DNA of 38,028 nt from Desulfobacteraceae bacterium (GCA_021107575.1 JAIOSM010000314.1:1-38028); one strand, 5' to 3'; positions 24,216 through 33,760 are shown, counted from the stretch's first letter. A program made the numbers and translations. Notes: generated by a model from the sequence alone, not told the origin.

Positions 24216-25427
24216 TTATTTTGGAATTGAGCCCTCTACATTATCAACATAGTAGTCTATGGATAAAAGTTCTCCTTTTGAAGCTCTTGTGCCTTGTTTA
24301 ATTCTGACTACACCTTTGTTATCTTTAATTGGACCGTCATAGGGGTCAAAGATATCAACGCCTTGTTGCATCTGAGCATACCTTTTTAGAATAAGGTCAT
24401 AGGCAGAAATTTTCCCAAATTCTTTTGAGTTAACCATTGCTTTTTTTAGATCGTCAACAAATTTCGGGTTAATAATTTCACCCGGGGCGCCACCAAGCAT
24501 TGCAGCTTTTTCGTTGGCAAGCCACCGGATGTCTTTATTGTCCCATGTTTTGTCTTTAATGCTTTTCAGTATTTTAACATAGATTCCGCCCCAGTCCATG
24601 AGTTGGCCTGACACAACAGAGTCAACGCCATATGGCTGCATGGGGCTGTAATGACTGAAAGTATAAATTTGTTTACCCATTTCAGAATGTTCCTGTCCAA
24701 CTTCAATAACAGCCGGAGTGTCTTCAGTAAAAGCAAGAGCATCACAACCTTCAGCAATAAGTGCCTGGGCTGCTTCTTTTGCTTTGTCAGGACCATACCA
24801 GGCATATGTCCATTTAACATGAACTTTTGCATCAGGGTTTACAGCTTTTAATCCCAGGGCATAGGCATTGATGTGACGTATTAGCTCAGGAATAGGGAAT
24901 GCTGCAACATAGCCAATTTTATTGGTTTTTGTGAGTACGCCGGCCATGATACCATTAAGGTAGTACATTTGATAAAGATCACCAAAATAGGTTCCAACAT
25001 TTTCTGCTCTTTTAAAACCGGAGCAATGCATGAATATGTTGTCAGGGTATTTAGCACCTGCTGCAACAGTGTCGTTCATATATCCAAAACTTGTTGTGAA
25101 TACAACATCGCATTTCTGTTCCTGGACAAGTCTGTCAATTATTCTCGCACTGTCTGATTCTGAGACGGATTCTACAATGACAGTATCAAGCCATGGAAGC
25201 TGTTTTTCAGCAAATATTCTTCCTTGGTCATGGGCATGGGACCATCCATAATCACCAACAGGTCCAACATAGATAAATCCTGCTTTCATTCTGGTTTCAA
25301 CCGGGGCTTCCTCTGGAACAACTGCCTCCTTTTCTGTTACATCCTGTGGTGCAATTACTTTAAAATAGAGAACGGCTATGACTAAACAAAGCACGACTAA
25401 TCCTAAAACAACATACAACTTTTTCAT
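24216..25427 (-). CDS. BMP/PnrA-family substrate-binding protein
   Basis: 403 aa. An N-terminal hydrophobic segment (LYVVLGLVVLCLVIAVLYF) without a lipobox acts as signal or membrane anchor. The acidic linker (KEAVVPEEAPVE) leads to the receptor domain, with GFIYVGPVGDYGWSHAHDQG, FTTSFGYMNDTVAAGAKYPDNIFMHCSG and GYVAAFPIPELIRHINAYALG of the BMP fold that binds purine nucleosides or related ligands. Good Shine-Dalgarno AAGGAG. It is the first gene of the importer operon behind a strong promoter. Confidence 0.92.
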   Translation of the reverse strand: MKKLYVVLGLVVLCLVIAVLYFKVIAPQDVTEKEAVVPEEAPVETRMKAGFIYVGPVGDYGWSHAHDQGRIFAEKQLPWLDTVIVESVSESDSARIIDRLVQEQKCDVVFTTSFGYMNDTVAAGAKYPDNIFMHCSGFKRAENVGTYFGDLYQMYYLNGIMAGVLTKTNKIGYVAAFPIPELIRHINAYALGLKAVNPDAKVHVKWTYAWYGPDKAKEAAQALIAEGCDALAFTEDTPAVIEVGQEHSEMGKQIYTFSHYSPMQPYGVDSVVSGQLMDWGGIYVKILKSIKDKTWDNKDIRWLANEKAAMLGGAPGEIINPKFVDDLKKAMVNSKEFGKISAYDLILKRYAQMQQGVDIFDPYDGPIKDNKGVVRIKQGTRASKGELLSIDYYVDNVEGSIPK

Positions 25428-25466
25428 TTTTTATGCTCCTTGTTATTATTATTGTCAAAAATAGAT

Positions 25467-25495
25467 ATAATACGAATTTATGATTTTATAGTCAA
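25467..25495 (-). promoter_or_regulatory. Sigma-70 promoter of the BMP importer operon
   Basis: On the minus strand, TTGACT (25495-25490), 17-bp spacer and TATTAT (25472-25467). Both hexamers match five of six, and spacing is ideal. It predicts a start near 25460 and a leader of about 33 nt containing the Shine-Dalgarno. No purine riboswitch fits in that leader. Confidence 0.7.
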
Positions 25496-25592
25496 TAATA
25501 TTAATACTACTAATTTATTTTTATCGACATAGCTCAATAATTATGGTTAAATATTTTCTTTGTAATCTTAAGTCGTATGGAGTTTTAAAAAA

Positions 25593-26042
25593 ATGAGCCA
25601 AAAAAAAGAACTAATAAACAAAGTAGATGTTTTTAAAACCTTAGATGACAGTGTCAAAGAAAGACTCGAGAGCATCATGGAGCAAAGGACTGTTCATGAA
25701 GGCGAGGATTTTGCTGTAGAGGGGGCGCAGGCTTTTTATTTTTTTATCCTTATCTCAGGTAAGATAATGTTATCTACTAAAGAAGGGAAAGCTGTAGTTT
25801 TTAAAGAATCCGGGGATTTCATAGGCTTTGAACTCCTTTCTTCACAGGGCATATATAAAACAACCCTAAAGTCTCTATCAGAGGGGCAGGTTTTTTTTCT
25901 GGATCGCAGTAAATTCCTTGCAATGATTCAGGAGGATTCTTTAATGGCAGAAAGTATTATGACTGAATGGGAAAGCTATTTTTTAAAAACAGCTCCTTTT
26001 ATTGAAAAACCTGGTTCTACCGGAGCTGAATCTATTTATTAA
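25593..26042 (+). CDS. Cyclic-nucleotide-binding domain protein without HTH
   Basis: 149 aa. The CRP-type beta-roll runs over residues 10-115 (VFKTLDDSVKERLESIMEQR, then FFILISGKIMLSTKEGKAVVFKESGDFIGFELL). The canonical phosphate-binding cassette (FGE-R-A) is not clear: GDFIGFELLSSQGIYKTT stands in its place without the usual Arg, so nucleotide binding is uncertain. No helix-turn-helix follows, so it is not a CRP-like regulator. It starts 165 bp from the divergent receptor gene and is 14 bp upstream of the OadG-like gene. Confidence 0.85.
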   Translation: MSQKKELINKVDVFKTLDDSVKERLESIMEQRTVHEGEDFAVEGAQAFYFFILISGKIMLSTKEGKAVVFKESGDFIGFELLSSQGIYKTTLKSLSEGQVFFLDRSKFLAMIQEDSLMAESIMTEWESYFLKTAPFIEKPGSTGAESIY

Positions 26043-26056
26043 GTGGAGGGAAACAA

Positions 26057-26485
26057 TTGTACGGATTTGATGCAATTAATGCAAATAATGGATGGTCAAT
26101 AGCAGCTGTTGGTATTATTATCGTTTTTACAGGACTTGTCATGCTGTCTTTAATAATTTCCCAACTTTATAAGGTTTTGGAGTTTATTGAAAATCCTAAG
26201 AGGTTTGAATTTTTAAGCCGGAAAAAGGGCGTTGAAAAGAAGGAAAAATATACTCTACTTTTTTTATCAAAAAATCAAAAAGAGTCAGCTAAACAATTCA
26301 GTCTTATTATTAAAACAATGGAAGAACACTTTCCATTACCAAAACTTTTGCGTCTTGCTGAGGTAAATGGGCTTGGGGAACCTTATAATAACCTTACTAC
26401 TCTTCTTGACGCAGGAATTGTTGAACCTGATACCGAAGGTTATTTTATATGGAACAAGGAGCGCTTTAATAAGCTTGTATCCTAA
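26057..26485 (+). CDS. OadG-like small subunit of a Na+-translocating decarboxylase, with extra C-terminal domain
   Basis: 142 aa, TTG start after GTGGAGGG. One transmembrane helix (WSIAAVGIIIVFTGLVMLSLII, residues 13-34) is of OadG/PF04277 type. A C-terminal domain of about 75 residues follows (EHFPLPKLLRLAEVNGLGEPY...LLDAGIVEPDTEGYFIWNKE) with winged-helix-like appearance, unusual for OadG. OadG anchors the carboxyltransferase subunit to OadB. It is 52 bp upstream of oadB. Confidence 0.75.
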   Translation: MYGFDAINANNGWSIAAVGIIIVFTGLVMLSLIISQLYKVLEFIENPKRFEFLSRKKGVEKKEKYTLLFLSKNQKESAKQFSLIIKTMEEHFPLPKLLRLAEVNGLGEPYNNLTTLLDAGIVEPDTEGYFIWNKERFNKLVS

Positions 26486-26537
26486 TAAATATTTTTAAAA
26501 CAGCTTAGAATAAAAGATTATGTAAAAGGGAATGTAA

Positions 26538-27665
26538 ATGGGGCATTTATTTGTAGAATTTTTTCAGAATACTGGTTTTTATTTATGCGACTATCGCTAT
26601 ATAATAATGATATTAATTGGTTTTGTATTTATCTATCTGGGGATTGTAAAAGATTATGAGCCCTTGTTGCTGGTTCCTATCGGTTTTGGCATGCTTGTGG
26701 GGAATATTCCGATTTTTAAAGGACTTGGACTTGGTATTTATGAAACAAACAGTGTTCTTCATTATCTTTACTTTGGTGTAACCCAGGGTATATATCCACC
26801 GCTTATCTTTCTTGGTATAGGTGCAATGACTGATTTTTCCACACTGCTTGCACGACCTGTACTGATGCTCCTTGGAGCTGCTGCCCAGACAGGAGTCTTT
26901 TTAACATTTCTTGGTGCCCTTGCTTTGGGGTTTGCCCCAAATGAAGCTGCATCCATTGGAATCATCGGTGGTGCTGATGGACCAACAGCAATTTTTTTGA
27001 CTGCAAAACTTGCTCCACACCTTATAGGCCCGATTGCTGTTGCAGCTTATTCCTATATGGCTCTTGTTCCAGTTATTCAGCCTCCTATTATGCGGCTTTT
27101 AACAACAAGAAAAGAGCGCCTTATCAGAATGGAAGAGCCTCGGGTTGTTGGTAAAAAAGAAAAAGTTATTTTTCCCATAGTTGCATTTTTACTTTGTTGT
27201 TTTCTAGCACCGGCTGCTCTACCACTTCTTGGAATGCTTTGTTTTGGAAATCTTTTAAAAGAGGCAGTTGTAACTGAAAGACTTGCCCAGACAGCAAGAA
27301 CTTCTTTGATTGATATAGCAACTATACTACTTGGTCTGACAGTGGGGGCAAGTACACAGGGAGATGTTTTTTTAACACCGGCATCAATTAAGATTTTTGT
27401 TCTGGGGGCAGGTTCTTTTGGGGTCGCAACTGCAGCAGGCCCGATTTTTGCAAAAATAATGAATCTCTTTTTAAAAACAAAGATTAATCCCCTGCTCGGT
27501 GCAGCAGGTGTTTCCGCTGTTCCTGATTCAGCAAGAGTTGTTCAAATGGTTGGTCAAAAAGAAGACCCGTCAAATTTTCTTTTAATGCATGCCATGGCTC
27601 CTAATGTTTCAGGAGTGATTGGTTCTGCTGTCGCAGCAGGTATACTTTGGAGTTTTATGGCCTAG
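26538..27665 (+). CDS. oadB: Na+-translocating decarboxylase beta subunit (OadB/GcdB/MmdB type)
   Basis: 375 aa, strongly hydrophobic with about nine or ten membrane segments. GIIGGADGPTAIF contains the Asp essential for Na+ transport in OadB, and GVSAVPDSARVVQMVGQ and HAMAPNVSGVIGSAVAAG are further family blocks. It couples decarboxylation of a biotin-bound carboxyl group to outward Na+ pumping. No carboxyltransferase or biotin carrier lies in this window, so the substrate (oxaloacetate, methylmalonyl-CoA, glutaconyl-CoA) stays open. Its 3' end overlaps the convergent DUF362 gene by 11 bp. Confidence 0.93.
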   Translation: MGHLFVEFFQNTGFYLCDYRYIIMILIGFVFIYLGIVKDYEPLLLVPIGFGMLVGNIPIFKGLGLGIYETNSVLHYLYFGVTQGIYPPLIFLGIGAMTDFSTLLARPVLMLLGAAAQTGVFLTFLGALALGFAPNEAASIGIIGGADGPTAIFLTAKLAPHLIGPIAVAAYSYMALVPVIQPPIMRLLTTRKERLIRMEEPRVVGKKEKVIFPIVAFLLCCFLAPAALPLLGMLCFGNLLKEAVVTERLAQTARTSLIDIATILLGLTVGASTQGDVFLTPASIKIFVLGAGSFGVATAAGPIFAKIMNLFLKTKINPLLGAAGVSAVPDSARVVQMVGQKEDPSNFLLMHAMAPNVSGVIGSAVAAGILWSFMA

Positions 27666-28803
27666 ACTTTATTTGTACATCATAGGAAAGTGTTTCCACC
27701 TTTTCAAGTTTATAGTCACACGTTCCAATACCAAGGCTTTGAGCATAATCAAGCTGATATTGCCATTCAATATTGGGATACAGGCCTTTAATCTTGTCCT
27801 CACCTTTATTCTTATTGCATTTGAGCACACTCCCGGGAAGGGCTTCTTCGTTGTTGACAAGGTCTACAGAGGCCTGATCAATTGCCACAGGATCTTTTGA
27901 TGCAAGGATTCCAATATCTTTAACAATTGGATAGTCATTATAAGGCAGGCAGTCACATGTTGGGCTTATATCTGCAACTATATTTATAAAAAAACTTTTA
28001 TTTTTTTTCCCTTTTAGTACGCCCTCGGTATATTCAACCATTTTTTCAAGAAATAATGGTATATCCTGATTCCATCGTATTTTGACAGCATCACTGGGAC
28101 ATCGAATAATGCATTCTCCACATCCGATACATTTTTTTGAATCAATGTATGCTTTTTTTTCTTTAAGCATTATTGCTTCAACCGGGCAGTGATTTATACA
28201 TTCTGAACACCCAATACAATTTTTTCTTTTGACTTTTGGGCTTACACTTGAGTGTTGCACCATTTTTCCACGTCTTGAAGCGCAACCCATGCCAAGGTTT
28301 TTTAAAGTCCCGCCAAAGCCTGCAAGTTCGTGTCCTTTAAAATGCGCAACTGAAATAAGTGCATCTGCATTGAATATCTCAGATCCAATATAAACATGGG
28401 AGCAGTTTTTCTGATCTATTTTAATTTTTGTTTCTGACTTGCCCCTTAGTCCGTCAGCAATGATTAAAGGTGTTGCATCCATACTTGAGTATGAAAAGCC
28501 GTTGTCAATTGCTGTTTTGATGTGTGATACAGAGTCGCTTCTTGAGCCTGCGTAAAGGGTGTTTGCATCAGTTAGAAATGGCTTTGCTCCGGTTTCTTTA
28601 ATACATTCTATAATTTTACGGATATATGGAGGGCGGATAAATGCAGTATTGCCTTTTTCGCCAAAATGAATTTTAACAGCTGCTAAGTCTTCTTTGCCAA
28701 GCATATCCTTTATTCCAGCAATTTCACAAAGCCTTGCAAGTTTTTCAACAAGGCTTTCCCTTGAGGTAGCTCTGAAATCTGTAAAATATACTTTAGATGT
28801 CAT
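27655..28803 (-). CDS. DUF362 protein with two [4Fe-4S] ferredoxin clusters
   Basis: 382 aa. DUF362 blocks AAVKIHFGEKGNTAFIRP and SVAHFKGHELAGFGGTLKNLGMG flank two ferredoxin motifs, CIGCSECINHCP and CIGCGECIIRCP (about residues 195-240), with the DUF362 region resuming near DIGILASKDPVAIDQAS. A cytoplasmic electron-transfer protein of anaerobes with no settled partner. Divergent from the cyclophilin gene (178 bp); it converges on oadB with an 11-bp overlap of coding sequence. Confidence 0.92.
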   Translation of the reverse strand: MTSKVYFTDFRATSRESLVEKLARLCEIAGIKDMLGKEDLAAVKIHFGEKGNTAFIRPPYIRKIIECIKETGAKPFLTDANTLYAGSRSDSVSHIKTAIDNGFSYSSMDATPLIIADGLRGKSETKIKIDQKNCSHVYIGSEIFNADALISVAHFKGHELAGFGGTLKNLGMGCASRRGKMVQHSSVSPKVKRKNCIGCSECINHCPVEAIMLKEKKAYIDSKKCIGCGECIIRCPSDAVKIRWNQDIPLFLEKMVEYTEGVLKGKKNKSFFINIVADISPTCDCLPYNDYPIVKDIGILASKDPVAIDQASVDLVNNEEALPGSVLKCNKNKGEDKIKGLYPNIEWQYQLDYAQSLGIGTCDYKLEKVETLSYDVQIKSRP

Positions 28804-28981
28804 TTTGTCTCCTTATATTCAATTTGCATTGTCCAACGGATTATGATCAAAATTCTTATTAAAGTCAAACAGCTTGGAGTTTCTTACAATCACTTGAGCC
28901 GTATGTATTTTTTTATTTGACATTTTAAAACTAAATCTTAAGTTCGATCATATTTGTTTTATAAAAAAAAAGGAGAAAAAC

Positions 28982-29512
28982 ATGTCTGAATTAACAGCCA
29001 TTTTTGAAACAAGCAAAGGTTCTATTAACATAGAATTATTTTCTGACAAGACCCCTGTTACATGTGGTAGCTTTGTAAACCTTGCAAAAAAAGGATACTA
29101 TGACGGTCTTAATTTCCATCGCGTCATTGCAAATTTCATGGTTCAGGGCGGGTGCCCCAATGGGAACGGTATGGGCGGCCCGGGATATGATTTTAAAGAT
29201 GAATTTGATAAAGATCTAAAACATGATAAACCAGGAATTTTATCAATGGCAAATGCCGGCCCTGGTACAAATGGCAGTCAGTTTTTTATCACCCACGGCC
29301 CAACTCCCCATCTTGATGGCGTGCATACTGTTTTTGGTACAGTTGAAAGTGATGGAGATCAAAAAATTGTGGACAGCATTGCCCAGGGTGATGTTATTAA
29401 AAAAATTACCATTAAAGGCGATACTGACAAATTATTTGAACAAGTCAAGCCGGAACTGGATGAGTGGAATAAAATATTAAGCAAAAAATTTCCAAAACTC
29501 ACAAAAGAATAA
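28982..29512 (+). CDS. Peptidyl-prolyl cis-trans isomerase, cyclophilin type
   Basis: 176 aa, cytoplasmic (no signal peptide). Catalytic Arg and Phe in [18 protein letters not shown], followed by [31 protein letters not shown]. After the core, a C-terminal extension of about 35 residues ([19 protein letters not shown]) is not part of the minimal fold. Strong Shine-Dalgarno AAAAGGAG. Monocistronic, with a strong terminator behind it. Confidence 0.96.
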   Translation: MSELTAIFETSKGSINIELFSDKTPVTCGSFVNLAKKGYYDGLNFHRVIANFMVQGGCPNGNGMGGPGYDFKDEFDKDLKHDKPGILSMANAGPGTNGSQFFITHGPTPHLDGVHTVFGTVESDGDQKIVDSIAQGDVIKKITIKGDTDKLFEQVKPELDEWNKILSKKFPKLTKE

Positions 29513-29543
29513 AAAGTAGTTCATTAACAAAAAAAGACATAAC

Positions 29544-29585
29544 AAAAGGTCGGATCTTTTAAAAAGGTTCGACCTTTTTTATTAA
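29544..29585 (+). terminator. Intrinsic terminator of the cyclophilin gene
   Basis: AAAAGGTCG (29544-29552) pairs with CGACCTTTT (29570-29578), the stem continuing inward through GATCTTTT/AAAAAGGTT, followed by TT and ATT. Stem plus T-run is a classic Rho-independent terminator. Confidence 0.85.
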
Positions 29586-29698
29586 GCCTCTTTTATTCGA
29601 CCTTAAAAGTAGAAGCAAGATTATCCTTTCCCAACCTTTGACGAGAAAGCTTTGGCGCGATTAAAAAAATGGCTGAAACATACGCCTAATTAACTTTA

Positions 29699-29727
29699 TT
29701 GAGGCCTTTGTACTTGACTTGTATAAA
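29699..29727 (+). promoter_or_regulatory. Putative sigma-70 promoter of the amidinotransferase-fold gene
   Basis: TTGAGG (29699-29704), 17-bp spacer, TATAAA (29722-29727). The start would be near 29734 with a 50-nt leader. TTGACT (29713-29718) with TAAAGT 17 bp later is a weaker alternative. Confidence 0.5.
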
Positions 29728-29783
29728 TTAAATCAATAAAGTAAAAAAATTAATAATTACAAAATAAGCGCAAAAAGGAAACA

Positions 29784-30731
29784 ATGTTGGACGTACCAAG
29801 GACTACTGATACTGTTTTGATGGTCAGACCCTATGACTTTGGATTTAATGAAGAAACAGGTTCGGATAACGAATTCCAACAAAAACTTCAGGCTTCTGAA
29901 ATAGAGATTAATAAAAAGGCAAACGCAGAATTTCAAAATATGGTCGACCTTCTTAAAAAAGAGGGTGTGATAGTATTAATCCTTGAAAAACCTGAGGAGC
30001 TTTATTCAAAAGCTCCGGATGCAATTTTTCCAAATAACTGGTTTTCCACTGAACATGATGGGACTCTGCTTATTTATCCCATGGCAGCTCATAACCGTCG
30101 TTTTGAAAAAAGACCGGCAGATGTTGAAAAATTATTAAATACCAATGGATATAAAATCAGAAATGTTATCAATGTCGGGCACCTTGATGAAACAGACAGC
30201 TTTCTTGAAGGAACCGGGAGCATGGTGATTGATCATGCTGCCGAGATTGTTTATGCAGCAAGGTCCAAACGATGCAGTGATGAACAGTTTGATAATTTTA
30301 TCCGGCTTCGTTTTTATGAAGAAGGTATTCTTTTTGATACTACGAGTTCTACCGGACACCCTGTTTATCATACCAATGTTATGATGGGAATTGGAGAAAA
30401 GTTTGCTGTTGTCTGCCTTGAGTGTATTTATCATAAAAAAGAGAAAGAAAAAGTATATAATTCTTTAAACCGATTTTTCGATGTTATTGAGATATCAATG
30501 GAGCAAATGGAAAAGTATTTTTGTGGTAATATCCTTCAGGTAAATTCTTCTAATGGTAATCCTATAATCGTCATGTCAGAACAGGCTTTTTCAGGGTATT
30601 CAAAAAAGCAGCTTCAAAGGCTTGAACAATATGGTAAAATATTACCTGTTGATCTTACTACTATTGAAACTGTCGGTGGTGGAAGTGCTCGTTGTATGAT
30701 GGCTGAAATTTTTTCTGAAAAGATGGTTTAA
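29784..30731 (+). CDS. Amidinotransferase/pentein-family hydrolase (CtlX-like)
   Basis: 315 aa, Shine-Dalgarno AAAAAGGAAA. Pentein blocks: RPYDFGFNEETGSDNEFQ, PDAIFPNNWFST, ETDSFLEGTGSMVID, the His in VYHTNVMMG, and the C-terminal nucleophile Cys in GGGSARCMMAEIF. This arrangement matches the CtlX branch, assigned to citrulline/arginine-type hydrolysis; related enzymes include dimethylarginine hydrolase and arginine deiminase. The precise substrate is not determinable. Two bases upstream of the acyltransferase gene, so co-transcribed. Confidence 0.8.
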   Translation: MLDVPRTTDTVLMVRPYDFGFNEETGSDNEFQQKLQASEIEINKKANAEFQNMVDLLKKEGVIVLILEKPEELYSKAPDAIFPNNWFSTEHDGTLLIYPMAAHNRRFEKRPADVEKLLNTNGYKIRNVINVGHLDETDSFLEGTGSMVIDHAAEIVYAARSKRCSDEQFDNFIRLRFYEEGILFDTTSSTGHPVYHTNVMMGIGEKFAVVCLECIYHKKEKEKVYNSLNRFFDVIEISMEQMEKYFCGNILQVNSSNGNPIIVMSEQAFSGYSKKQLQRLEQYGKILPVDLTTIETVGGGSARCMMAEIFSEKMV

Positions 30732-30733
30732 AA

Positions 30734-31639
30734 ATGTTATATTCCCTCCCATCATACGTTAAAGGTTGCTGTTCATTTTTATTATATACTGTTAATTCAA
30801 TTCTTTTATGCTTACCTATTTTTTTAATAGCAGGGATTAAACTCTTTATTCGAATTCCGTTGGTTACTGATTTGTGTGCAAAAAGTCTTATATCTATTGC
30901 AAGTTTATGGATAAGTATAAATGCTTTTAATATACATTTGTTTAATAAAATAGAATTTGATGTCCGGGGCCTTGAAAAATTAGAAAAAAAACAATGGTAT
31001 CTCGTTCTTTCCAATCATCAATCATGGGTTGATATCCTCGTACTCCAAAAGATATTTAACAGAAGAATTCCCATGCTGAAATTTTTTTTAAAAAAAGAGC
31101 TTATCTGGGTACCTTTTCTGGGACTCGCCTGGTGGGCACTGGATTTTCCGTTTATGAAACGGTATTCAAAAAAGTTTATTGAGAGAAACCCCCATCTGAG
31201 AGGAAAAGATTTTGAAAAGACAAGAAGAGCCTGTGAAAAATTTAAAAGAACTCCTGTCTCAATAATGAATTTTGTGGAAGGGACAAGATTTACAAAAGAG
31301 AAAAAAGCATTATCAAAGGGGAACTTCGAGAATTTGCTTCAACCCAAGGCTGGAGGAGTAGCATTTGTTTTAGGGTCAATGGGCGAATTTCTTCATAAAA
31401 TTATTGATGTTACAATAGTATATCCCGGAAGCTCGCCAACACTTTGGGAGTTTATGTCAGGCAAGACAAGAAAAGTGATAGTCGATCTTGAAGTAATGCC
31501 TGTGACTGACTCACTTATAGGTAATTTTTTTACTGATAAGGATTTTAGAGATGAGTTCTGTGCTCGACTAAATGCTTTTTGGGAAGCAAAAGATCATAAA
31601 ATTAAAAGTCTGTTAAAAGAAAATAATAGTTTCAGCTAG
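30734..31639 (+). CDS. PlsC-type lysophospholipid acyltransferase (YihG-like)
   Basis: 301 aa. An N-terminal membrane region (SILLCLPIFLIAGIKLF) precedes acyltransferase motif I SNHQSWVDILVL (HxxxxD) and motif III FVEGTRFTKEK. The long form with C-terminal region resembles E. coli YihG, which tunes the acyl composition of phosphatidic acid. Closely behind the hydrolase gene, convergent with the FapA-like gene with a 6-bp gap. A weak inverted pair AATAGT (31625-31630)/ACTATT (31640-31645) straddles the two stops. Confidence 0.9.
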   Translation: MLYSLPSYVKGCCSFLLYTVNSILLCLPIFLIAGIKLFIRIPLVTDLCAKSLISIASLWISINAFNIHLFNKIEFDVRGLEKLEKKQWYLVLSNHQSWVDILVLQKIFNRRIPMLKFFLKKELIWVPFLGLAWWALDFPFMKRYSKKFIERNPHLRGKDFEKTRRACEKFKRTPVSIMNFVEGTRFTKEKKALSKGNFENLLQPKAGGVAFVLGSMGEFLHKIIDVTIVYPGSSPTLWEFMSGKTRKVIVDLEVMPVTDSLIGNFFTDKDFRDEFCARLNAFWEAKDHKIKSLLKENNSFS

Positions 31640-31645
31640 ACTATT

Positions 31646-33760
31646 TTAATTGATCACCATTTCATATTGGTTTCTTTTCTTATTATCATCGTTGTGTTGT
31701 TTCACAAATTCTTTGATTTTAATATTGACCAGTTTGTCTTTAATTCGTTTTTCTGAAAATTTACCTTTAACCATAGTTCCCGGAAACACAATCCCTGTTA
31801 CTTTAACTGTTGTATCTCCCGGATTGGCATCACTCCACTCGGCAAGGTGCTTTTTCTCTTGTACCAGGTCATCAATGCTTTGTTCTATTTCTAAAACAGA
31901 GGTTGCGACACTATTAATTTTTTCATCCATTTCATCTATTTTGGAAAAATAGGAATTAAGCTTTTTATTTACTTTCTTTAATTCCTTTTTCAGGGAATTA
32001 AGTGTTTTTTTCAAGAGATCTTTTTTTTCATTGTTTTTAATCATTGACTCTATTTTGGCAGTTAACTGTTTTTGATTTTTTTCGGATTTTTCCTGGATAT
32101 TAGCAAAGTATGCAGCATCTTTTTGATATTGTTTATTTCTGTTAATAAGTTTTTCTTTTGATTTTTGATTTTTATTTTTTTCTTTCATAAGGTTACGGAT
32201 TTTATCTTTAATAATTACAAGCTCTTTGTTGATAAAGATATCATGACCAGTTGTGATAACATTTGGTTCGGAAAGTTCAGTCCCAATTTGTTTTGCAAAA
32301 ACTCCCATTTTTGCTGTTATTTTACATGAGATTACTTTCCCCTCCTTTGTAATACATACACCACTGGTTTCAATCGTTGAGTCTACAATTTCTTTTGTTA
32401 TATAGATATTCCCCAGACATACAATGTTTGAGTTGTGAACAAATTTGGCATAAACATTCCCTTTAGCGTAAATCGTTGCTTCATTTATACCGTTTGTAAT
32501 AGTTAGATTGCCTTCAGCATGGATAATCCCGCCTTGAATTTCATATGCATCAATATCATTCCCGCTTACCTTAAATCCATCTTTTATGCATCCTTTTATT
32601 CTGATATTGCCATCATATTTCACATGACCTGTTTGATAATTTACATCTCCGGTTGTTACAAACTCTTGATTAACAGTAACAAGACCAGCCCAGGTGAGTT
32701 TTGGGTAGCCATTCACTGCCGCAAGTATTTTCAGACGATCTTCAGAAAGTTTTGCACCTTTGCCATATCTTAAGTTTATATCCTGTGCTTTATTTGTTGC
32801 CAATTCTTTTCCGAAAACATTTTTACCATTGCGCGGTTTTCTAAGAGGTGTTTTTTCAGCCAGGACAGTGCCTTCTTCTACTTGAGGGATTATCCCTCTG
32901 TCTTTAAAGTCGATTTTTCCGCTGGCGTTCAGCCCTCCGGCTTTTAAATGATCTGTATCAAAAAAGTATTCAACTTTTGCATTTTCACCTTTTACAGGTT
33001 TAATACCTTTAGCAGCAATAAATCCCTTTTGCTTGAATCTCCTTGATTTGATAAAACCTAAAAAAAGATCATTATTTACAATTCCAAAGTTGATACCTTT
33101 TTTAATAAGAAGGCTCCTAATATCATCAGGATTGATATTGTCATCAAAATTTTCAGTCTTGGATATTAACGCGGTGAGGGTGTCTTGTGCAATTTTAAGT
33201 TTTAAGCCGTATTGAATGACTTCTATTGTACTGAAATTTGATATTTTTTGTTTTTGAATATTTTTGGTAAGGTCCTTATAATCAGCTTTAGGAGTCTCGG
33301 AGTTGTTGATATTTGCATGATCCTGTTTAATTTCTTTAATCAATCTATTTTGCTTTTTTAAAATTAAATTACGATGTCCTACTGTGATTATCCCTGCAGT
33401 AACAAGAATATCACCAATAAGTCGTGGGTTCTTTTTGGTTTTGAAACTTTGGTTTTGTTCTTCTAATACAAGGTCTAACACGCTTTGGGAAATTAGCCCT
33501 TTATTTACGGCAATGGCACCGAATTTTATATCTCTTTGTCTTAATTCTACTGCTTTAGTCGCTGTTACAAGTCTTTTTAAATTTTGAGGAGTAATAAGAT
33601 CGTTGGCAAGAAAATATTCTTTTAACGCTTCTTCCGGATCATCTGCTTCAGTACAGGCAGCTATTGCTTCATCAAATTCATACTCCGTGACTAGAGAGTT
33701 TTTTATTGCAAGTCTTCCTATTAATGGGGCTTTTATAGAGTCGTTATCGTCTTTTACCAT
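31646..33760 (-). CDS. FapA/DUF342 family polymer-forming protein
   Basis: 704 aa. Residues 1-135 hold three related helical repeats of the kind 'GAIAVNKGLISQSVLDLVLEEQ', resembling GspE/PilB-type N-terminal repeats. About residues 180-510 form the FapA/DUF342 region with beta-helix-like repeats (GDVNYQTGHVKYDGNIRIKG, then GNLTITNGI, GNVYAKFVHNS, GNIYITKEI). Residues 520-650 are a charged coiled coil, and a short beta domain ends the protein (VKVTGIVFPGTMVKG). FapA proteins are linked to flagellar assembly and polar localisation; no flagellar gene lies nearby, so the role here is open. It follows the IspH-UbiA gene on the same strand. Confidence 0.85.
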   Translation of the reverse strand: MVKDDNDSIKAPLIGRLAIKNSLVTEYEFDEAIAACTEADDPEEALKEYFLANDLITPQNLKRLVTATKAVELRQRDIKFGAIAVNKGLISQSVLDLVLEEQNQSFKTKKNPRLIGDILVTAGIITVGHRNLILKKQNRLIKEIKQDHANINNSETPKADYKDLTKNIQKQKISNFSTIEVIQYGLKLKIAQDTLTALISKTENFDDNINPDDIRSLLIKKGINFGIVNNDLFLGFIKSRRFKQKGFIAAKGIKPVKGENAKVEYFFDTDHLKAGGLNASGKIDFKDRGIIPQVEEGTVLAEKTPLRKPRNGKNVFGKELATNKAQDINLRYGKGAKLSEDRLKILAAVNGYPKLTWAGLVTVNQEFVTTGDVNYQTGHVKYDGNIRIKGCIKDGFKVSGNDIDAYEIQGGIIHAEGNLTITNGINEATIYAKGNVYAKFVHNSNIVCLGNIYITKEIVDSTIETSGVCITKEGKVISCKITAKMGVFAKQIGTELSEPNVITTGHDIFINKELVIIKDKIRNLMKEKNKNQKSKEKLINRNKQYQKDAAYFANIQEKSEKNQKQLTAKIESMIKNNEKKDLLKKTLNSLKKELKKVNKKLNSYFSKIDEMDEKINSVATSVLEIEQSIDDLVQEKKHLAEWSDANPGDTTVKVTGIVFPGTMVKGKFSEKRIKDKLVNIKIKEFVKQHNDDNKKRNQYEMVIN

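Noticed and set aside
25428-25592. Purine riboswitch upstream of the BMP importer
   Set aside because: The predicted leader is only about 33 nt and lacks the conserved purine-aptamer loops.
31688-31705. parS-like site (TGTTTCAC)
   Set aside because: Only one half of the palindrome is present; the other half does not match.
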